Positions 23,924 through 33,246 are shown, counted from the first letter of the stretch. The stretch: 64,000 nt of DNA from JABAQJ01 sp046327745 (GCA_046327745.1 JAXLXV010000019.1:62001-126000), one strand, 5' to 3'. Translations and numbers: made by a program. The notes: generated by a model not told the origin, from the letters alone.

Positions 23924-26900
23924 ATGCACAGACTTGTCAGACCCTCCAGAACCGTTGCCGCGCTCCTATTGAGCGGACTGCTCGGCGCGCCGCTCTCTGC
24001 CCAGACGGGTGTCGGCGTGATCGAAGGCACGGTGAAGGAAGCCCAGACCGGGCGTCCGCTCGAAGGCGTGCAGGTCGGCGCACTCGGGTTGGGCGTTGGC
24101 GCGGTCACCAATCGCGACGGGAACTATCGAATCGCGAACGCTCCAGCCCGCACGCTGGACCTGCGGGCGCGACTCATCGGCTTCACGGCCGGTGCGAAGC
24201 AGGTGGTGGTGCGTGCTGGGGGAACGGTCCGAGCCGATTTCGAGCTCGGCCAATCCGCGCTGCAGCTGGAAGCCGTGGTCACGACCGGCACTGCGGTCGC
24301 CACGGAAGTGAAGCACCTCGGCAATACGGTGGCGCAGGTGGAACCACCGAAGTTCGCGCCGATTGCTACGACGAACGAGCTGCTGCAGGGTCGTGAACCG
24401 GGCGTGGTCGGCTTGCCCTCGTCGGGCATGACCGGCACCGGCGCGCGCATCCGTATCCGCGGCAACGCGTCGCTGTCGCAATCGAACGAGCCGGTGATCT
24501 TCGTCGATGGGTTGCGCATCAACTCGTCAGGCGACTTCTCGGCGAACGTTGGTGACGGCGGTGCGGCTGCGCCTTCGCGTCTGGACGACATCGATCCGAG
24601 CACGATCGAACGCGTCGAGATTCTGAAGGGCGCTGCGGCGGCCACGCTGTACGGCACGGAAGCGTCCAACGGCGTCATCCAGATCTTCACGAAGAAGGGA
24701 TCGGCCGGGAAGCCGAAGTGGGACTTCCAGCTGCAGGGCGACCTGCTGCGCTATCCGACGAACCGGCTGGAGTCGAACTGGGGTGTCCCGTATGGTCCGA
24801 CGACGGGGGCCACGAGCGCGGCGGCATTGAACGCCTTCTATGGCCGCACCGACATCCAGGACTACAAGCCATTTGACGAGCCCTACGTCCAGCGTTTCTA
24901 CGACGTCGGAAAGTCGACCACCGGGTCGTTAGGTGTCACCGGTGGCACGGAAGCCCTGACGTACTTCGTGAATGGTCGCTACTACAAGGAAGATGGGCCG
25001 TTCGGCGGCACGCAGTACGGTCCGTCGGTGGACGTGGTGCGTCGCGCGAACGCGACGGTGAACCTGGGCTTCGTGCCGTACAACAGCCTGCGCATTGGCG
25101 TGCGGTCGTCGTACACGAACACGTTCCAGGAAACGCCACAGAACGCCAACAACATCTACGCGCCGGTCACGCAGGCGCTGTTCGGCAAGCCCGAGTTAGC
25201 CAGCTGCAACAATGGGCCGGTGGACAACAACGGCGACGGCACCTGCAAAGGGCCGGGGAATACCTTTGGCGTCCAGGGGTTTGGTTCGCCCGAGGAGTTG
25301 ATGTTCATCCGCACGCAGCAGAAGGTCGACCGGATCATCGGGGCGGTGGACGCTACCTACACACCGTGGCAGAACCTTTCGTGGGCCACCACGGTGGGTG
25401 TGGACTACACCGGCGGGCAGAACTTCAGCTTCCAGCCGTTTGGATCTGACTTCAACGGCATCTACAACAATGACCCGGCCGGCAATCGCACCGTGCAGGA
25501 TCGTAACCAGCGCGAGATCACGCTGGACTCGAAGGTGAACTATACGCGGGCGCTGTTCGGCCTGAACTCGTCGTTTGTTGCGGGGGCTCAGGGCTTCTTC
25601 TCGAAGGCCGCGCAGCCGGGTGCCTTCAACCACAACTTCCCGGGCCCGGGCATCAACGTTGTACCTGCCGGTGACGACCCGATTGCCTACGAAACGGTCA
25701 CCGAGACGGTCAACGGCGGCTTCTTTGCACAGGAGCAGTTGGGGCTGACGAACTGGATCTACATGACGGGCGGTGCCCGCTATGACTACAGCTCCACGTT
25801 CGGCAAGAGCTCCAGTGGCGTGCTGTATCCCAAGGTGTCCCTCTCTGTGGTGCCGTCTGACCGCGCGAGCTGGAAGCCGATGTGGGGCATTTCAGCCATC
25901 CGGCTGCGTGGCGCCTGGGGTCAGTCAGGCCGCCAGCCTGGTGCCTTCTCCAAGCTCACGACCTTCAACCCGCTGTCCGGCGATGCCGGCTCTGGGCTGG
26001 TGCCAGGCAACATCGGCAACCCCGACCTGAAGCCAGAAGTCTCCACCGAGTTGGAAGGTGGCGCCGAGTTGGGCCTGTTCAACGACAAGATCGGCGTGCA
26101 GTACACGTACTGGAATCGCGACGTGAAGGATCTGCTGGTCGACAAGCAGTATCCGATCTCTGGCGGCTTCCAGGCCACCCAGCTGTCGAACATCGGCGAG
26201 ATGAAGGCGAACGGCCAGGAAATCGGCATCAAGGCGTTCCTGGTCCAGAAGGCCAACCTCTCCGCCGACATCTTCGTGAACGGTGCGTACTTGTCACAGA
26301 CCGTCACCTCGTTAGGTGGCGCAGCCGAGATCAAGGTCGGCGGCTCGTATCCGCGCTATCGCAACTACATCAAGGAAGGGTTCACCCCCGGCGCGATGTT
26401 TGGTGCGAAGCTGGTGCGATCCTGCTCTGAGCGTCCGGCGGGCAAGACCTACACCTGCTTGAACTCAGGCGAGCTGCCCTATGACTTCAATGGGGACAAG
26501 CACCCGGACACCGAGGCCGAAGTGGCCGCGGCACTGGCCGGGCCGAATCCGCTGTCCAAGCTGATTGCCGGGAACGTCGTGTTGCTGGTGGACGAAGACG
26601 GCGACGGCGACGTGCTCGATCACTACACCGGCAAGCCGTTCCCCGACTGGACCGGTTCGTTTGGCGGGTCGGTGAGCATCGGCAAGAACTGGCGCGTGTA
26701 CACGCTCTTTGAATACAAGGGCGGCAACTATCAGTACACCTGCCTAACGTGCGCCTTCAGGAACGCGAACGCTCGCGGCGAGAATACGCTGGCCTCGGCG
26801 CGTATTGAAGGGATCATGCGCAATCCGGCCAGCACGGGTGCCGATCGACTAGCGGCAGCCAAGGATTGGCTCGGCTTGGTGGCGCTCAACTCGTATCCGG

Positions 26901-27190
26901 GTCTGAACCAGCAGTCGCCTGGTGATTTCGTCCGCTGGCGCGAGTTGTCCCTCACGTACACGGCAGGGCGCTCGCTGGCCGAGCGTCTGGGCGCGCGCGA
27001 TCTGTCGATCTCGCTCACCGGCCGCAACCTGACGCTCTGGGCGCCCAAGTACACGGGTCAGGATCCAGAGATCAACATCTATTCGGCGGGTGTCGGCGCT
27101 GGCCTGCAGAACAACTTCAACGAAGGCATCGACGGCTTCGGCATGCCCATCCCGCGGCGTGTCGCCTTGTCCGTCCGCCTCGGCTACTAA
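23924..27190 (+). CDS. SusC/RagA-family TonB-linked outer-membrane transporter
   Basis: 1088 residues. GGAGG at 23912-23916 fixes the start at ATG 23924, which gives a signal peptide ending GAPLSAQ. Residues about 25-105 are a carboxypeptidase-regulatory-like domain (GVIEGTVKEAQTGRPLEGVQV...). The plug follows (TGTGARIRIRGNASLSQSNEPVIFVDG and IERVEILKGAAAATLYGTEASNGVIQIFTKKG), then the barrel with LRGAWGQSGRQPG and the C-terminal LSVRLGY. There are two Asp-rich calcium-loop-like motifs (DNNGDGTC and DEDGDGDVLDH). It imports a ligand across the outer membrane with the SusD partner encoded 17 bases downstream. No glycosidase is attached, so the substrate (glycan or peptide) cannot be read from context. 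Confidence 0.95.
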   Translation: MHRLVRPSRTVAALLLSGLLGAPLSAQTGVGVIEGTVKEAQTGRPLEGVQVGALGLGVGAVTNRDGNYRIANAPARTLDLRARLIGFTAGAKQVVVRAGGTVRADFELGQSALQLEAVVTTGTAVATEVKHLGNTVAQVEPPKFAPIATTNELLQGREPGVVGLPSSGMTGTGARIRIRGNASLSQSNEPVIFVDGLRINSSGDFSANVGDGGAAAPSRLDDIDPSTIERVEILKGAAAATLYGTEASNGVIQIFTKKGSAGKPKWDFQLQGDLLRYPTNRLESNWGVPYGPTTGATSAAALNAFYGRTDIQDYKPFDEPYVQRFYDVGKSTTGSLGVTGGTEALTYFVNGRYYKEDGPFGGTQYGPSVDVVRRANATVNLGFVPYNSLRIGVRSSYTNTFQETPQNANNIYAPVTQALFGKPELASCNNGPVDNNGDGTCKGPGNTFGVQGFGSPEELMFIRTQQKVDRIIGAVDATYTPWQNLSWATTVGVDYTGGQNFSFQPFGSDFNGIYNNDPAGNRTVQDRNQREITLDSKVNYTRALFGLNSSFVAGAQGFFSKAAQPGAFNHNFPGPGINVVPAGDDPIAYETVTETVNGGFFAQEQLGLTNWIYMTGGARYDYSSTFGKSSSGVLYPKVSLSVVPSDRASWKPMWGISAIRLRGAWGQSGRQPGAFSKLTTFNPLSGDAGSGLVPGNIGNPDLKPEVSTELEGGAELGLFNDKIGVQYTYWNRDVKDLLVDKQYPISGGFQATQLSNIGEMKANGQEIGIKAFLVQKANLSADIFVNGAYLSQTVTSLGGAAEIKVGGSYPRYRNYIKEGFTPGAMFGAKLVRSCSERPAGKTYTCLNSGELPYDFNGDKHPDTEAEVAAALAGPNPLSKLIAGNVVLLVDEDGDGDVLDHYTGKPFPDWTGSFGGSVSIGKNWRVYTLFEYKGGNYQYTCLTCAFRNANARGENTLASARIEGIMRNPASTGADRLAAAKDWLGLVALNSYPGLNQQSPGDFVRWRELSLTYTAGRSLAERLGARDLSISLTGRNLTLWAPKYTGQDPEINIYSAGVGAGLQNNFNEGIDGFGMPIPRRVALSVRLGY

Positions 27191-27207
27191 ACGGAGATCA
27201 CAACGAC

Positions 27208-28578
27208 ATGACATCCACTTTCATGTTTCGCCCGGCGCGCACTCTGGTGCGCGCCGCGGCGGCATCACTCGCCATACTGGCGTTTGAGGGTTGTGGGAGC
27301 CTGCTGGAAGTCGACAATCCGAATAACGTCACGTCGGAAGCCTTGTCGAATCCCGCCGCAGCTCCAACAATCATCAACGGAGCCGAGAACAGTTCGGTGC
27401 GGGCGTTGCAGTCGATCTATACGCCTTATGCCGCTATCTCGGATGAAACTGTCTTCCACGGATCGAGAGACGACTATCAGCAACTCGATCAGGGGCAGGC
27501 GGGAAATCCGGCCAACGAGTACACGAACGCCGCGTCGTTCAACGTGAACGAGGCACGCTGGTTGGCGGACAACGCCGTGACGTTGTTGGAGGGCTTTCAA
27601 AAGGATGGAAAGCTGTCCGATGACGACCTGTTGTGGCGTGCATACCTGAACAAAGGGATCATCTACGCGATGATCGCCGACATGTACGATGACTTCACCA
27701 TCTCGGACCGCACCGTGGCGGCGGACGCGATTGGTGAGGCCAACATGTCGAAGTTGTATGACGACGCCATCACGGCGCTCGATAAGGGCGTGGCGGCGGC
27801 GACGGGAGATCGGAAGGCGCAGCTACTTGCCGTTCGCTCCCGCGCCAAGTTCGCCAAGGCCGTGTGGGCGAAGTTGAATCCAGTGCCTGCACATCCGACC
27901 AACCCATTGGTTGCTGACAATGGATTCGTCGCGGACGCGCAGGCAGCGCTCGCGGCCGGGTTCACGCATTACGACGTGCTTGTGACATCAGTGAACCAAG
28001 GGAATCCGCCATTCGGCTTCGAACTCAACAACCGTGTGGAGATTTCCACCGGTCCGTTCTTTGTGTCGTTGAATTCGACGAACAAGCCGGATGTGGTGAC
28101 GATCAAGGACATTATCGAGACGACGAAGCAAGAGCCGTTCTCGACGGAGAACATCAATGCCGTGAACGTCACGGAATGCACGCCGGTGTGCACCTACGAT
28201 GGTGATCCGAACCTTCCGCCACTGCGTATGGTGTCGGACAACGAGCTCAGGCTTCAGATTGCCGAAGCGGCGCTCTCGGCGGGCGATAATGCCGGGTTCG
28301 ACACGGCCATCAACGCCATGCGTGCGTCGAAGGGCTTGGCACCGTACAACGGAACGGGGCCATCGCGCGTTGACCTACTGCAATTCGAACGACGGGTCGC
28401 GCTGTTATTCATGGGACGTCGCCTCAACGACATGTATCGATTTGGCGTCGTCGATCCGCAGTGGAATCCGAATTCGACGGCCGTGAAGCAACCCGGGTGC
28501 TTGTTCCCCATCGGGTTTTCGGAACGCGAATCGAATCCGTTCTTGTCAGGCGGAAAGTACCAGCCGATCTGTCGCTAG
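27208..28578 (+). CDS. SusD/RagB-family outer-membrane lipoprotein
   Basis: 456 residues, 17 bases after susC, with GGAG ahead of ATG 27208. The signal ends at Cys29 (AFEGC) and continues SLLEVDNPNNVTSEAL, a characteristic SusD opening. Helical TPR-like segments follow (RWLADNAVTLLEGFQKDGKLSDDDLLWRAY... and DDAITALDKGVAAATGDRKAQL), and the C-terminal RKVALLFMGRRLNDMYRFG-type motif (ERRVALLFMGRRLNDMYRFG) is the usual signature. It caps the SusC channel and binds the substrate on the cell surface. Closely packed with susC, so one operon. Confidence 0.93.
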   Translation: MTSTFMFRPARTLVRAAAASLAILAFEGCGSLLEVDNPNNVTSEALSNPAAAPTIINGAENSSVRALQSIYTPYAAISDETVFHGSRDDYQQLDQGQAGNPANEYTNAASFNVNEARWLADNAVTLLEGFQKDGKLSDDDLLWRAYLNKGIIYAMIADMYDDFTISDRTVAADAIGEANMSKLYDDAITALDKGVAAATGDRKAQLLAVRSRAKFAKAVWAKLNPVPAHPTNPLVADNGFVADAQAALAAGFTHYDVLVTSVNQGNPPFGFELNNRVEISTGPFFVSLNSTNKPDVVTIKDIIETTKQEPFSTENINAVNVTECTPVCTYDGDPNLPPLRMVSDNELRLQIAEAALSAGDNAGFDTAINAMRASKGLAPYNGTGPSRVDLLQFERRVALLFMGRRLNDMYRFGVVDPQWNPNSTAVKQPGCLFPIGFSERESNPFLSGGKYQPICR

Positions 28579-28591
28579 AACCTCAGTGGCA

Positions 28592-28629
28592 CGTCCGGTT
28601 GAGGGCGGTGTAGAGCCCTCGACCGGACG
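28592..28629 (+). terminator. Hairpin after susD
   Basis: CGTCCGGTTGAGGGC (28592-28606) pairs with GCCCTCGACCGGACG (28615-28629) over 15 positions with a single G-T pair and an 8-base loop. No T run follows immediately, but position right after the stop codon supports a 3' end signal. Confidence 0.6.
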
Positions 28630-28667
28630 GACCGGATCGCCTGTTGATCTTTTGCTTTCATATCCAA

Positions 28668-29105
28668 ATGATTTTCTCCGCCTTGCTTCAGAACACCTTG
28701 GAAGGGGCAGTGCTCGAGTTCCCCGAGCTTCCCGGTGTCACCGTGCGCGTGGCTGACACTGGAGATGCCGCATCGATCGCGCGCGAAGCCTTGAATGACC
28801 GCATCGAAGCGATGCTAGCGCACGGCGAGGTGCCGATGCGTCCTCGCAAAGCGCAGGAGTTCGATCATGGCGCCCATATCCCGGTGCCGCTTCGACCGGA
28901 CAACGCCGTGGCCCTTCAGATGCGCTGGCTCCGTCAGGAGCAGGGTCTGACGCTCACCGAGGTTGCCAAGCGCATGGGTGTGAGCCGACAGCGGATTTCG
29001 GCGCTTGAGACCACGGCGCGGAACTGGACTGTTGGCACATTGCTGCGGGTAACCGAAGCGCTGGACGCCGACTTGGAGATTGTGTTGCGCCGCCGGCGCA
29101 AATAG
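28668..29105 (+). CDS. HicB-like antitoxin / XRE-type regulator, orphan
   Basis: 145 residues if started at ATG 28668 (an in-frame start 24 bases earlier adds only MIFCFHIQ). The N-terminal half (MIFSALLQ...EGAVLEFPELPGVTVRVADTGDAASIAREALNDRIEAML) is a HicB partial-RNase-H-like domain. The C-terminal half is an XRE helix-turn-helix (MRWLRQEQGLTLTEVAKRMGVSRQRISALE). HicB normally neutralises the mRNA interferase HicA encoded next to it. I find no HicA-like short frame on either side, so this is either an orphan regulator or the relic of a toxin-antitoxin pair. Confidence 0.8.
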   Translation: MIFSALLQNTLEGAVLEFPELPGVTVRVADTGDAASIAREALNDRIEAMLAHGEVPMRPRKAQEFDHGAHIPVPLRPDNAVALQMRWLRQEQGLTLTEVAKRMGVSRQRISALETTARNWTVGTLLRVTEALDADLEIVLRRRRK

Positions 29106-29150
29106 CACCGTCCGCCCCACTCCGGTCGCAGTTACCGGTCTAAGGTCGCG

Positions 29151-30833
29151 TCAGGCAGGTGGTGCCGAGGTTGCTGGGAGGCTTAATACGGCACCGACGG
29201 CAACCACCACCACGGCGCCGATGACGTTGTGCCACAGGAAGGAAATGTCGGGCTGTCCGAACGCTACAGCACCGACAACGGCCATGCCCGCAATGAGGCC
29301 CAGGAACGCACCACGCGCCTTGGACCATGGGATCATGGCGAGGAGGAACACTCCCAGGATCGATCCATAGAAGAACGATCCGAAGCGATTCACGACTTCG
29401 ATGAGCGAGCCTAACGTCGCCGCGAACGTCGCCACCACACAGACAAAAATGCCCCAAACCGCAATCGAGGCGCGGGACACGGCGAGATAGTGGGCGTCGT
29501 TCGCCTGCGGGCGAATCCATCGGCGATAAAAATCGATGACCGTCGCGGTGGAGAGCGACGTAAGCTCGGCGGAAATCGCGTTCATGGCGGCCGCCATCAC
29601 CGCCGCAATGAAGATGCCGGCCAACCCGATCGGCAGCTGGTACAACACAAAGGTTGGGATGATGAAGTTGACGTCACGTGGTGCTTCTCCAGTGACGCGC
29701 TGAACCAGGGACAAGGCGTCGTTGCGAACGCCCGTGACGATGGCGTCGGCGTCACGGAAATCGGCAGCCGCTTGCGTGGACTGGAGTGCGCCGGGTGCCT
29801 GACGAGCGCGGACCAACGCGTCGGCCGCGGCGCGGCGCGCTCCAAACGCGACTTGATACTGCGCCTCCAGTCGGGCGAGGGTGTCGGGGGCGCTTTGTCG
29901 CACGCGTTCCGCCTGCACGGGGTTGAAGAGCAGGGGAGGCTGCACGTACAGATAGAACACGAAGACCAGCACACCGACCAGCAGGACACAGGCTTGTAGA
30001 GGGATCTTCCAATAGGCGCTGATGAGGAGTGAGTTCCTGGCCTCACCCACCGACTTGGCCGTGAGGTAGCGCTGGACCTGGCTCTGGTCGGTACCGAAGT
30101 AGGAGAGCATGAGAAACGTTCCACCGATGATCCCGGACCAGAACGTGTACTGATTCGTTAGGCTGAAAGAGAAATCGAAGGCACGAAGTCGTCCGGCGGC
30201 CCCCGCCACATGCATCGCCTCCCCTGGGCTGATCGGGATCTTCACCAGCAGCGTGATGATCACCGCCGCGATCGCGGTGATGATGAGGTACATCTGCTTC
30301 ACATCGGCCCACGTCACGGCTTTCACGCCGCCCAGCATGGTGTAGATGACGGTGGGCACACCCATGATGGCCACACAATAGGACAGCTTCCAGCCAAAGA
30401 CGGCCGAGAACACCACGGCGGGGGCGGCGAGGATGGTGCCGCAGGACATCCCGCGTGAAATGAGGAACAGGAAGGCCGTGAGGGAACGCGTCTTCGGGTC
30501 GAATCGGCGCTCGAGATACTCATAGGCGGTGAACACCTTCGCCCCGTGCAGGAACGGGACTAGGGTCACCCCAAGGATCACCATGGCGAGCGGGAGGCCG
30601 AAATAAAACTGGACGAATCGCAGACCATCCACGGCCCCTTGCCCGGTCGTGCCAATCATGGTCACGGCGGACAACTGCGTTGCCATCACTGAGAGCCCGA
30701 CCGCCCACCACGGAATGCTCCGGCTGGCCAGAAAGTACCCTTCAACGTCGGTTGTGCCGCGCGCGCGACGGACGCTCGATATGAGCACGTAGGAGAGCCA
30801 ACCGACGACAATGACCCAGTTCAGGGGATGCAT
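29151..30833 (-). CDS. Sodium:solute symporter (SSS family) with a large internal insertion
   Basis: 560 residues with at least 12 hydrophobic segments. SSS features include the first helix, GYFLASRSIPWWAVGLSVMATQLSAVTMIG, AYEYLERRF, and WADVKQMYLII. Around residues 310-405 there is an Ala/Arg/Gln-rich hydrophilic segment (RLEAQYQVAFGARRAAADALVRARQ...) between membrane helices that ordinary SSS proteins lack, predicted helical and outside or at the membrane face. Na+-driven uptake of an organic solute (sugar, amino acid or sialic-acid-like) is expected. The start ATG at 30833 is 6 bases downstream of the stop of a 49-residue membrane protein, so the two are co-translated. Confidence 0.93.
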   Translation of the reverse strand: MHPLNWVIVVGWLSYVLISSVRRARGTTDVEGYFLASRSIPWWAVGLSVMATQLSAVTMIGTTGQGAVDGLRFVQFYFGLPLAMVILGVTLVPFLHGAKVFTAYEYLERRFDPKTRSLTAFLFLISRGMSCGTILAAPAVVFSAVFGWKLSYCVAIMGVPTVIYTMLGGVKAVTWADVKQMYLIITAIAAVIITLLVKIPISPGEAMHVAGAAGRLRAFDFSFSLTNQYTFWSGIIGGTFLMLSYFGTDQSQVQRYLTAKSVGEARNSLLISAYWKIPLQACVLLVGVLVFVFYLYVQPPLLFNPVQAERVRQSAPDTLARLEAQYQVAFGARRAAADALVRARQAPGALQSTQAAADFRDADAIVTGVRNDALSLVQRVTGEAPRDVNFIIPTFVLYQLPIGLAGIFIAAVMAAAMNAISAELTSLSTATVIDFYRRWIRPQANDAHYLAVSRASIAVWGIFVCVVATFAATLGSLIEVVNRFGSFFYGSILGVFLLAMIPWSKARGAFLGLIAGMAVVGAVAFGQPDISFLWHNVIGAVVVVAVGAVLSLPATSAPPA

Positions 30834-30839
30834 GCTGGA

Positions 30840-30989
30840 TCAGTGAGAGAAGTACGTTTGAAGGAACCAGAGCAGGACCAACGTGACGACTTGCACCGAC
30901 ATCACGCGGATGAGGTTCTGGCGAAAGCGGGCTTTCTCTTCAGAGGGGACGGGCACGGCGGACGGGACAGGGAAGGTGGGAGTCTGCAT
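30840..30989 (-). CDS. Small single-helix membrane protein (49 residues) preceding the symporter
   Basis: A short frame from ATG 30989 to TGA 30840-30842 encodes 49 residues: a Pro/Val-rich head (MQTPTFPVPSAVPVPSEEK), a basic patch (ARFRQNLIR) and one hydrophobic helix (VMSVQVVTLVLLWFLQTYF) near the C-terminus. The basic residues before the helix predict an N-in topology. It ends 6 bases before the symporter ATG. Several transporters of this superfamily work with small membrane proteins (for example DUF4212 or YhdT next to SSS genes); this one is shorter than those, so a comparable role as subunit or assembly factor is inference. Its length, hydrophobic organisation and spacing make it a likely real gene. 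Confidence 0.7.
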   Translation of the reverse strand: MQTPTFPVPSAVPVPSEEKARFRQNLIRVMSVQVVTLVLLWFLQTYFSH

Positions 30990-31250
30990 CCCCGCTCAGG
31001 GGAATCGCTAGGGTGGTGGGGCAGGAGGATGGAGCCACGCGGTCGTCCATCCGGCGGCAAGCGGCCGGTCGAAAGGCGTCTGTGTGATGTTGCAGGCGGC
31101 CGCATAGTCACCAACTCTCGCCGCCCCCGATTCGGCATGCAGCAGGTCGGGGGGCGGGCAGGGTTGATCGACTGGTCGCGAGCTGCAGTTCCAGGCGCGA
31201 ACATTGTGGCGCCGATGTTGGCGTAGGAGACCCTTTCACGACCTGTTCGC

Positions 31251-32573
31251 ATGCGACGCTTCCTCCAGGCCTTCGTGCTGTTCCTGCTGGCCAGTCCGTT
31301 ATCCGCCGGGCGGGCCCAGCGGGTGCTGGTCATTCACGATGTGACGGTGATTGACGGGACCGGCCGCGCGCCGCTGGCAAATGCGTCGGTGCTGGTAGAG
31401 GGGGAGCGGATTACGCGGGTGACGCGCGGGCCGATTTCACCACCGTCAGGCGCAACGCTTGTTGACGGACACGGCAAGTTCCTGATTCCGGGTCTGATCG
31501 ACGTGCACATCCACTTGGAGGGGAGCCGCGATAACCCGCAGACTGGCATCCGGGCGTTGCACGGCTTCCTGTACAGCGGCATCACCACCGTGTTCGACGC
31601 GGGAAACGATCCGGACTTTATTTTCCCGCTTCGTGCGCAGGAACGTGCCGGAACGCTGATGAGTCCGCGCATTCTTGCATCTGGCGGTGTGGTGACGGCG
31701 CCCGGCGGCCATGGTGCAGGACCCGGTGCGGCGCTCATCACGGCGTGGCCACAAGCGATGGCCCAATTGGACACGTTCCTGGCGCACAAGCCGGACATGG
31801 TGAAGTTCACGTTCGACGAACACGGATGGGGGACGCGCCCCCTCATCCCGCTGCTGAACGCCGACGTCATGGCGCATGCGGCGCGCTACGTGAACGACCA
31901 CGGCATTCGCACGACGGTGCACATCTCACACGAGTATCGCGCGCGCGAAGCCATTGCCGCCGGACTCAACACGCTGGCCCACCCCATCATTCAGGGCCCC
32001 GTCTCGACGTCCTTCGTGCAACTCATGGCCAGCACCAGAACGCCTGAGGCGTCCACGCTGACCATCGGCGAAGGCTACAGCCGGCTGGTAGAGCATCCGG
32101 AGTTTCTCGACCAACCGCTGTACCGCGACGTTTACGAACCGGCGACCATTGCCCGGCTCAAGGGCGCGGTACGTGACGAATATGCGCGACGGACGTGGAC
32201 GACCTGGATGAAGGTGATGACGCCAGTGGCTCAGGAGAACCTGCGACTGATCAACGCCGCAGGGGGCGTGATTGCGTTAGGCTCGGACCAGTCGAGTGGA
32301 CCGGCGTCGCACCGCGAGCTAGAACTCATGGTAAGTGGCGGTATCCCGACACTGGACGCCATTCGTATTGGCACCTTGAATGCCGCGATTTTTCTGGGGC
32401 GCGAGCGCGACCTCGGGTCGATTGAGGAAGGAAAACTGGCGGATCTGGTGCTCCTGGAGGCCGACCCCACGCAGGACATTCGCAACGCCGAGCGTATTGT
32501 CATGGTGATCAAGGGAGGTGCGCCGGTGGATCGCCGCACTCTTGACCTGCCAGTGAATCGCCGCGGTCGTTGA
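31251..32573 (+). CDS. Exported amidohydrolase (imidazolonepropionase/prolidase-like)
   Basis: 440 residues with a Sec signal (RRFLQAFVLFLLASPLSAGRAQ). The composite amidohydrolase fold starts with the small beta domain (HDVTVIDGTGRAPLANASVLVEGERITRV), then the metal motif LIDVHIHLEG (HxH), a Lys in MVKFTFDEHGWG that could be the carboxylated bridge, TTVHISH and NTLAHPI (two His), and the conserved Asp in ALGSDQSSG. The C-terminus IEEGKLADLVLLEADPTQDI is standard. It should hydrolyse cyclic amides or dipeptides outside the cytoplasm. No clear Shine-Dalgarno sequence; 261 bases of divergent spacer lie before it, holding the promoters of this gene and the symporter pair. Confidence 0.9.
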   Translation: MRRFLQAFVLFLLASPLSAGRAQRVLVIHDVTVIDGTGRAPLANASVLVEGERITRVTRGPISPPSGATLVDGHGKFLIPGLIDVHIHLEGSRDNPQTGIRALHGFLYSGITTVFDAGNDPDFIFPLRAQERAGTLMSPRILASGGVVTAPGGHGAGPGAALITAWPQAMAQLDTFLAHKPDMVKFTFDEHGWGTRPLIPLLNADVMAHAARYVNDHGIRTTVHISHEYRAREAIAAGLNTLAHPIIQGPVSTSFVQLMASTRTPEASTLTIGEGYSRLVEHPEFLDQPLYRDVYEPATIARLKGAVRDEYARRTWTTWMKVMTPVAQENLRLINAAGGVIALGSDQSSGPASHRELELMVSGGIPTLDAIRIGTLNAAIFLGRERDLGSIEEGKLADLVLLEADPTQDIRNAERIVMVIKGGAPVDRRTLDLPVNRRGR

Positions 32574-32583
32574 TGCTTCGCTG

Positions 32584-33246
32584 CTACGGTTGGTCGCGCA
32601 TCCGCAGCGAAGGCAGCGGGTTCATCGCGTCCCCAAAGAGCGCGTCATCCAGCTCCAACATCGATTCGCCTCGGTGCACCAGTTCCACGCCAGCCACGCG
32701 CAATGCGTCGAGGTCGCCAGGCGCGGTCACGCCGCGGGCGACGAGTGGTACGCCGGTGTTGCGAAGGTAATCCGCGAGCGCAACTACGGCGCGGAACTGC
32801 TCCGGCACTATGGAAATGCCGGATGTCAGGTCGGGGCCCACTCGCAGGAACGTCGGGCGTCCCGCCACAAAGAGCTCGAGCATCGGGAGCGTCCAGTGGC
32901 CGCGTATCTCGACGACCGTTCGTACGTTGAGCTCGTGGCAACGCTCCATGAGCCGCAGGAATCGACTGCCCAGCAAGGTGTCAGGCTCGGCGACAATGCC
33001 AAGCATGAGCCCGGGGTGCGCTTCACGCAGTTTCGTGAGCAAAGGGATGACGGCGGCATCGAATTCGACCAGGTCGCGGGCGTCGCTGTACATGACGTAG
33101 CCTGCCTGAACGAGAGCGCCCTCGCGATTCGCGAGGGACGCTTGGTCGTTGGGCGCATGCGGCATCACATGGCGCCACATGGACTCCCAGCGCAAAAAGA
33201 GCCGCGGAACCCGGCCAGCGGTGGGGTCGACGGAATCGAGCGACAT
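32584..33246 (-). CDS. EAL-domain-like protein lacking catalytic residues
   Basis: 220 residues with GGGAGAAAGG just before the ATG at 33246. The C-terminal half (FLRVGPDLTSG...VVALADYLRNTGVPLVARGV..PGDLDALRVAGVELVHRGES) follows the last strands of the EAL phosphodiesterase barrel, where ordinary enzymes read K.D......A...G...AEGVE....L...G.....QG. The N-terminal half (GYVMYSDARDLVEFDAAVIPLLTKLREAHPGLMLGIVAEPDTLL) could be an earlier part of the barrel, but no E-A/V-L motif or Asp pair is present. I therefore infer a non-catalytic c-di-GMP sensor or protein-binding domain. It is the last gene of the GTPase run, 172 bases after the GTPase stop. Confidence 0.5.
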   Translation of the reverse strand: MSLDSVDPTAGRVPRLFLRWESMWRHVMPHAPNDQASLANREGALVQAGYVMYSDARDLVEFDAAVIPLLTKLREAHPGLMLGIVAEPDTLLGSRFLRLMERCHELNVRTVVEIRGHWTLPMLELFVAGRPTFLRVGPDLTSGISIVPEQFRAVVALADYLRNTGVPLVARGVTAPGDLDALRVAGVELVHRGESMLELDDALFGDAMNPLPSLRMRDQP

